Origin: an uncultured Oscillospiraceae bacterium
Lineage (GTDB): Bacteria; Bacillota; Clostridia; Oscillospirales; Oscillospiraceae
NCBI GenBank assembly: GCA_900752305.1
Contig: CAADUV010000355.1
Location: forward strand, 1 to 8,696
DNA length: 8,696 nucleotides
Direction: 5' to 3'
A program made the translations under genes and the position numbers. Each line of letters begins with the position of its first letter. Positions within the stretch are counted from its first letter, which is position 1. The notes beneath the pieces were generated by a model. The model was not told the origin of the DNA, did not search any database, and saw nothing but the letters and a program-made list of their open reading frames with translations. Below, one piece after another: positions 5,930-8,696 of this stretch.

Positions 5930-6521
5930 ATGTGCCATGGCCGTGGTGGGCGACAGCCGCTTGACCTTATCCCCGGTGCCCCTGCACTGGGACAAAGCCC
6001 GCAAGATCGGCTGTGACCAGGGGCAGCGCTGCCTGTGGGCGTGCTGCGGCCTGACCGTGTTCGGCGGGATCAACTATGCCAAGCTGGCCGCCCGCATTTT
6101 TCATGGCAGCGGCACCCTGACTGAGAAAGCCCAAGCCCTGGCCAAACGGGTGAACCCACCCCTCAGCGTCCAGCGGCGTCTGTACCGCCAGACCACCACC
6201 TTCTCCCTGCTGGCCGGACAGTGGACAGAGCAAGGGGCAGAGCTGCTGACCCTAGACCTGGACGGCAAGCACACCGATCTGCGCCGCTGGCCAGCGCCGG
6301 CCTTTTTGGAGGCGGGCTGGGAGGCGTCCCTCCGTCCCCCTATGCTGAACCCGGAGGGATACCGCCAGGCCAGCAGCGCCGACCTGGCTCGGTTGGGACG
6401 GGAACGGGTGGCCTCGGTCATCGCCGCCGACCATCGGCTGGCACGAGAACAGAAGAAACACATCCAGACCGTAGGCGGCCCCATCCTTTGGGCCACCTTG
6501 GAACGGCCGGAGAAAGGATGA
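5901..6521 (+). CDS. Unrecognised protein with proteasome/HslV-like N-terminus (putative Ntn hydrolase)
   Basis: A 206-residue protein that I cannot place in a named family. Its N-terminal third resembles HslV and proteasome beta subunits: Ser2 follows the initiator Met, a short hydrophobic strand leads to VVGDSRLT (15-22), then KARKI (32-36), a hydrophobic strand, and CCGLTVFGG (48-56). If Met is removed, Ser becomes residue 1, Asp18 becomes residue 17 and Lys35 residue 34, close to Thr1, Asp17 and Lys33 of the proteasome; Gly50 falls near the proteasome oxyanion glycine. This suggests an N-terminal-nucleophile hydrolase with serine in place of threonine, but that is inference. The C-terminal part (about 150-200) is polar with a VGGPI near the end. 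GGAGGG lies just before ATG 5901, inside ytqA; the next gene begins three bases after the stop. Confidence 0.8.
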   Translation: MSYLCLLASECAMAVVGDSRLTLSPVPLHWDKARKIGCDQGQRCLWACCGLTVFGGINYAKLAARIFHGSGTLTEKAQALAKRVNPPLSVQRRLYRQTTTFSLLAGQWTEQGAELLTLDLDGKHTDLRRWPAPAFLEAGWEASLRPPMLNPEGYRQASSADLARLGRERVASVIAADHRLAREQKKHIQTVGGPILWATLERPEKG

Positions 6522-6524
6522 CAG

Positions 6525-7178
6525 ATGAAACAGTACATCGTATTCGACATGGACGGCGTCCTCTTCGACTCCGAGCAGCTCATCTCCCGCTGCTGGAAGG
6601 AGGTGGGTGCCAAGATGGGCTTGCCTCACATCTATGAGACCTTTCTGGACTGTGTGGGCACCACCCAGAAGAACACCCAAGCCGTCTTTCAGCGCACCTA
6701 TCCTGGCGTCTCCTACGACCAGTTCCAGGAGGGCTGCCGAGCGGGCTTTTTCGGCCACGTGGAAGCCCACGGAATGCCCTTGAAGCCGGGCGCACGGGCG
6801 CTGCTCCACCACCTCCGTCAGGAAGACTGGGGCATCGGCCTGGCCAGCTCCACCCGGCGGGTATTGGTGCAGAGCCAGTTGGAGAGCGTGGACCTGTGGC
6901 GTTACTTCGATCAAGTGGTCACCGGCGACCAGCTGGAGCGGAGCAAGCCCGCCCCGGACATCTACCTGATGGCCTGCCGCACCCTGGGCGTGGCGCCGGA
7001 ACAGGCGTGGGCGGTGGAGGACTCCTACAACGGCATCCGCTCGTCCGCCGCCGCCGGGATGCGTCCCATCATGGTGCCCGACCTGCTGCCCCCCACCCCG
7101 GAGATGCGCCAGCTCAGCCACATCATCCTCCCCGACCTGACCGCCGTAGAGGACTATCTGCTGGGATGTGCCCCATGA
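6525..7178 (+). CDS. HAD-superfamily hydrolase, beta-phosphoglucomutase-like
   Basis: A 217-residue cytoplasmic HAD phosphatase or phosphomutase with all four motifs. Motif I is DMDGVLFDSE, with nucleophile Asp8 and acid/base Asp10; motif II is LASST at 106-110; motif III is Lys141 in RSKPAPDIY; motif IV is VEDSYNGIRSSAAAGM, with Glu165 and Asp166. The helical cap between motifs I and II (about residues 16-85) is the small type seen in beta-phosphoglucomutase and phosphoglycolate phosphatase relatives. Substrate cannot be read from the sequence; this subfamily includes many sugar-phosphate phosphatases of broad specificity. The start is fixed by AAAGGA, which overlaps the preceding stop codon region. 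The next gene starts on the ATGA overlap at 7175-7178. Confidence 0.92.
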   Translation: MKQYIVFDMDGVLFDSEQLISRCWKEVGAKMGLPHIYETFLDCVGTTQKNTQAVFQRTYPGVSYDQFQEGCRAGFFGHVEAHGMPLKPGARALLHHLRQEDWGIGLASSTRRVLVQSQLESVDLWRYFDQVVTGDQLERSKPAPDIYLMACRTLGVAPEQAWAVEDSYNGIRSSAAAGMRPIMVPDLLPPTPEMRQLSHIILPDLTAVEDYLLGCAP

Positions 7179-7663
7179 CCAGCCGCCGTGCCTTCGTGAC
7201 CGCCGCCGTCCGCGGCGTGGCCTTCGCCCTGGTCACCGCCCTGTTCACCGCCGTCCCCCTGTTCCACGGCTACCTGTGGTGCGTCTACATCGGCTTTTTC
7301 CTGACCATGGCCTTCGGCGTGAAGCTCCCGGAGTACCCCAACTACCTGTGCAGCCTGCTGGTGGGCTATGTCTGGGCATTCGCCTACGTCTTCGGCCACC
7401 AGTGGTTGGAGGACTGGTTCGCCATGCCCTCCCTGCTGGCGCTGTCCCTGTCCGAGCTGGTGCTGACCTTTTTGCTCCTCTTTGTCCACCTGCGCTTCCT
7501 CTCCCGCACCTGGTTCAACAAAGTCCCCGCCGTCTTTGCCGCCATCGCCACCGTCTTCGCCGCCGGCGGTATCCAGCACCTTCCTTTGTGCGCGCTCTCC
7601 GCCGTCATCGGCATCTCCATGGCCGCCGGGACGGAAGTGCTCATCCAGCGGCTGGCTCAATAA
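7175..7663 (+). CDS. Multi-pass membrane protein, possibly DUF1097
   Basis: A 162-residue hydrophobic protein with about six predicted membrane segments, near residues 12-30, 33-49, 58-75, 84-105, 117-132 and 137-156. A positively charged start (TSRR) suggests the N-terminus is inside. Size and layout, with short hydrophilic loops such as GVKLPEYPN and SRTWFNK, resemble the DUF1097 inner-membrane family (E. coli YcdZ), but this is from memory of the family shape and not a firm match. The start is the ATG in the ATGA overlap with the HAD gene; the frame is open much further left, but only as a shadow of that gene. It is the last gene of the operon and is followed within five bases by a strong terminator. 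Transport or permease function is unknown. Confidence 0.85.
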   Translation: MTSRRAFVTAAVRGVAFALVTALFTAVPLFHGYLWCVYIGFFLTMAFGVKLPEYPNYLCSLLVGYVWAFAYVFGHQWLEDWFAMPSLLALSLSELVLTFLLLFVHLRFLSRTWFNKVPAVFAAIATVFAAGGIQHLPLCALSAVIGISMAAGTEVLIQRLAQ

Positions 7664-7667
7664 TCAC

Positions 7668-7705
7668 AAAACCACCCTGCCGAACCGATGCAGGGTGGTT
7701 TTTTT
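7668..7705 (+). terminator. Strong terminator closing the ytqA operon
   Basis: AACCACCCTGC and GCAGGGTGGTT pair perfectly around a 9-base loop (7681-7689), with further A-T pairs outside, followed by an uninterrupted run of seven T (7699-7705). It starts a few bases after the membrane-protein stop codon. Confidence 0.93.
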
Positions 7706-7725
7706 CAAAAATTTTTCTGGAAGGC

Positions 7726-7754
7726 TTGACAAGTTCACTTGGCAGTGGTATCGT
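7726..7754 (+). promoter_or_regulatory. Sigma-A promoter for the membrane-protein/HTH operon
   Basis: TTGACA at 7726-7731, a 17-base spacer and TATCGT at 7749-7754 form a good promoter. RNA would start near 7761, about 35 bases before the first gene's ATG. The -35 box overlaps the left arms of the operator-like inverted repeats. Confidence 0.75.
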
Positions 7755-7777
7755 AACCATGCAAAGAAAACTTGTCA
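7727..7777. promoter_or_regulatory. Operator-like inverted repeats across the HTH operon promoter
   Basis: TGACAAGTT at 7727-7735 is repeated in inverted form as AACTTGTCA at 7769-7777, nine of nine bases, with centres 42 bases apart (about four helical turns). A tighter dyad, CAAGT-TC-ACTTG, lies at 7730-7741. Three ACTTG half-sites thus cover the -35 box and the start region. The obvious candidate to bind them is the Xre-type regulator encoded as the operon's second gene, acting on its own promoter; this is inference. Confidence 0.5.
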
Positions 7778-7795
7778 CATGAAGGAGGCAGCACC

Positions 7796-8113
7796 ATGAA
7801 CAAAAAGGACATCCTAGACTTAGCCCAGCGGGAAAAGCGGGACGAGGGCGAGGACGCCATGGAGAACAAGAGCCGCCGCATCGGCTCCCTGGCGGTCATC
7901 TTCCTGTGCCTGTGCCTCATCATCCTCAACAACCACTTCGGCCGAGCGAACGACAGCCTCAACGCCCTCCTCTGCACCATGGCGGCGGTGGAATTTTACG
8001 TCCGCTTCACCTTCACCAAAAAGATCAGCGACCTGGTGCTGGCTCTCATCGGCACCGTGTTCGTCATCCTCAGCCTGGTCGCCTATGTCACTGCGGTGGT
8101 GTCCGGCGTATGA
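7796..8113 (+). CDS. Small three-TM membrane protein paired with an HTH regulator (DUF6442-like)
   Basis: A 105-residue protein with a highly charged cytoplasmic-looking N-terminus (about residues 1-28, rich in K, R, D and E), then three hydrophobic segments near 29-45, 54-70 and 79-102. The MNKKDIL start, a charged E/R-rich helix and three TM segments, together with the HTH gene downstream, match the Firmicute membrane proteins I know as DUF6442; the family name is from memory. Such proteins are commonly found beside small Xre regulators and may control them from the membrane, though no mechanism is visible here. GAAGGAGG eight bases before ATG 7796 sets the start; an in-frame TTG at 7772 is upstream of that site and unlikely. 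Its stop overlaps the next start (ATGA). Confidence 0.85.
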   Translation: MNKKDILDLAQREKRDEGEDAMENKSRRIGSLAVIFLCLCLIILNNHFGRANDSLNALLCTMAAVEFYVRFTFTKKISDLVLALIGTVFVILSLVAYVTAVVSGV

Positions 8114-8349
8114 ACGAGCAGCTCATCCTATGCAACCGCCTGAAAGAGGCCCGTGCCAGCCAACACCTGTCCCAAGCGCAGCTTGCCAAGCTGGTGGGCG
8201 TCAGCCGGAACACCATCAGCTCCATCGAGACCGGCCAGTTTAACCCCACCGCCAAGCTGGCGCTGCTGCTGTGCATCGCGCTGGACTGGAATTTTGAAGA
8301 CCTGTTCTACTTTACGGAAGCGCCCGAAAAAAAGAAGCGCTACTTCTGA
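8110..8349 (+). CDS. Small Xre-family HTH transcriptional regulator
   Basis: A 79-residue DNA-binding protein made almost entirely of one Cro/C1-type helix-turn-helix. The core is LSQAQLAKLVGVSRNTISS at residues 20-38, followed by the family signature IETGQFNPTAKLALLL, and ending in a basic tail, EKKKRYF. The recognition helix is SRNTISSIE. Length and layout fit the YgzD-like group of minimal regulators with no sensing domain. It starts on the last bases of the membrane-protein gene (ATGA), so the two should be made together. Likely target: the inverted repeats at 7727-7777 in its own promoter. A signal might reach it through the membrane partner. Both ideas are inference. Confidence 0.93.
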   Translation: MNEQLILCNRLKEARASQHLSQAQLAKLVGVSRNTISSIETGQFNPTAKLALLLCIALDWNFEDLFYFTEAPEKKKRYF

Positions 8350-8351
8350 TA

Positions 8352-8393
8352 AAAAAACAACTGCCTGGTCACACCGCCAAGCAGTTGTTTTTT
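8352..8393. terminator. Bidirectional terminator between the HTH gene and ribF
   Basis: AAAAAACAACTGC (8352-8364) pairs with GCAGTTGTTTTTT (8381-8393), 13 pairs, and three inner TGG/CCA pairs continue past one mismatch. A-run and T-run flank both sides, so either transcript ends in at least six U. It sits between the HTH stop at 8349 and the convergent ribF stop at 8399. Confidence 0.92.
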
Positions 8394-8398
8394 CACTG

Positions 8399-8696
8399 TC
8401 AAGCCTCCAGGTCTTCCGGATGCTGTTCAAAAAATTCCCGGGTCTGGTCCGCGTTGTGCATGACCTCCGCTGTCAGCGCCTCGAAATTGGGGAACTTCCG
8501 CTCCGGACGCAGATAGTCAAAGAACTCCATCCGGATTTCCTTCCCATAGAGATCTCCGTGAAAGTCCAGGATGAACCCTTCCACAGTGACCAGTCTGCTC
8601 CCATCCTCCACGGTGGGACGGACGCCAATATTGGTCACAGCGGCGTAGGACTGTTGATCAAAATGGACACTGGTCACATACACCCCATAGGCAGGG
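8399..8696 (-). CDS. ribF: Bifunctional riboflavin kinase/FAD synthetase, C-terminal part
   Basis: The minus-strand frame ends at TGA 8401-8399 and stays open through the right edge, giving the last 99 residues. They are the riboflavin kinase domain: PAYGVYVTSVHFD, AAVTNIGVRPTV, the catalytic-region stretch VEGFILDFHGDLYG, then FFDYLRPERKF and a C-terminal helix ending QTREFFEQHPEDLEA. RibF phosphorylates riboflavin to FMN with this domain and adenylates FMN to FAD with its N-terminal nucleotidyltransferase domain, which would lie outside the window. The GTG at 8683 encodes an internal valine, not a start. It converges on the HTH operon across a shared terminator. Confidence 0.95.
   Translation of the reverse strand, partial: PAYGVYVTSVHFDQQSYAAVTNIGVRPTVEDGSRLVTVEGFILDFHGDLYGKEIRMEFFDYLRPERKFPNFEALTAEVMHNADQTREFFEQHPEDLEA

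Noticed and set aside
6252..7121. 289-codon minus-strand frame
   Set aside because: It is opposite the HAD hydrolase, which has all four motifs, and the end of the preceding gene; its glycine- and histidine-rich translation is typical of a shadow.
6896..7174. Upstream extension of the multi-TM membrane protein
   Set aside because: The frame is open only as a shadow of the HAD gene; the ATGA overlap at 7175 gives the expected start and the hydrophobic segments begin right after it.

Overview
The window looks like chromosomal DNA from a GC-rich anaerobic Firmicute. The best guess is class Clostridia, family Oscillospiraceae, in the Flavonifractor/Pseudoflavonifractor/Lawsonibacter neighbourhood. 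The basis is GGAGG-type ribosome binding sites, sigma-A-like TTGACA promoters, a MurI plus DUF1934 (YwiB) pair, a YtqA/YhcC-type radical SAM protein and a Firmicute-style small HTH/membrane-protein pair. The taxonomic call is inference; no marker gene is present.

Layout. 1-99 is the C-terminal end of an unidentified protein. 100-615 is a gene-free gap with a G-poor pyrimidine tract followed by a dense series of about ten short hairpins. 616-1973 (minus strand) is a two-gene unit, murI (glutamate racemase) then a DUF1934 beta-barrel protein. 1974-2422 is a second gap: a second hairpin series (1996-2203) lies in the predicted murI leader, and two back-to-back promoters follow, one for murI and one for a 137-aa conserved hypothetical protein (2423-2836). 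That gene converges on glgB (2878-4878, minus), a branching enzyme of the eukaryote-like GH13_8 type standing without other glycogen genes. From 5018 to 7663 runs a tight plus-strand operon with overlapping or nearly touching genes: YtqA/YhcC-like radical SAM protein, an unrecognised protein with proteasome/HslV-like N-terminal features, a HAD phosphatase/mutase and a multi-TM membrane protein. It closes with a strong terminator. A separate two-gene operon (7796-8349) encodes a three-TM membrane protein and an Xre-type HTH regulator; its promoter carries inverted repeats that look like an operator. A bidirectional terminator separates it from the C-terminal half of the riboflavin kinase domain of ribF (minus, running off the right edge).

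The parts most worth a second look are the possible new Ntn-hydrolase at 5901-6521, the two hairpin series bracketing the murI operon, the operator-like repeats before the HTH operon and the GH13_8 branching enzyme. The housekeeping genes (murI, glgB, ytqA, ribF) are secure. No mobile element, CRISPR array, tRNA or rRNA was seen.
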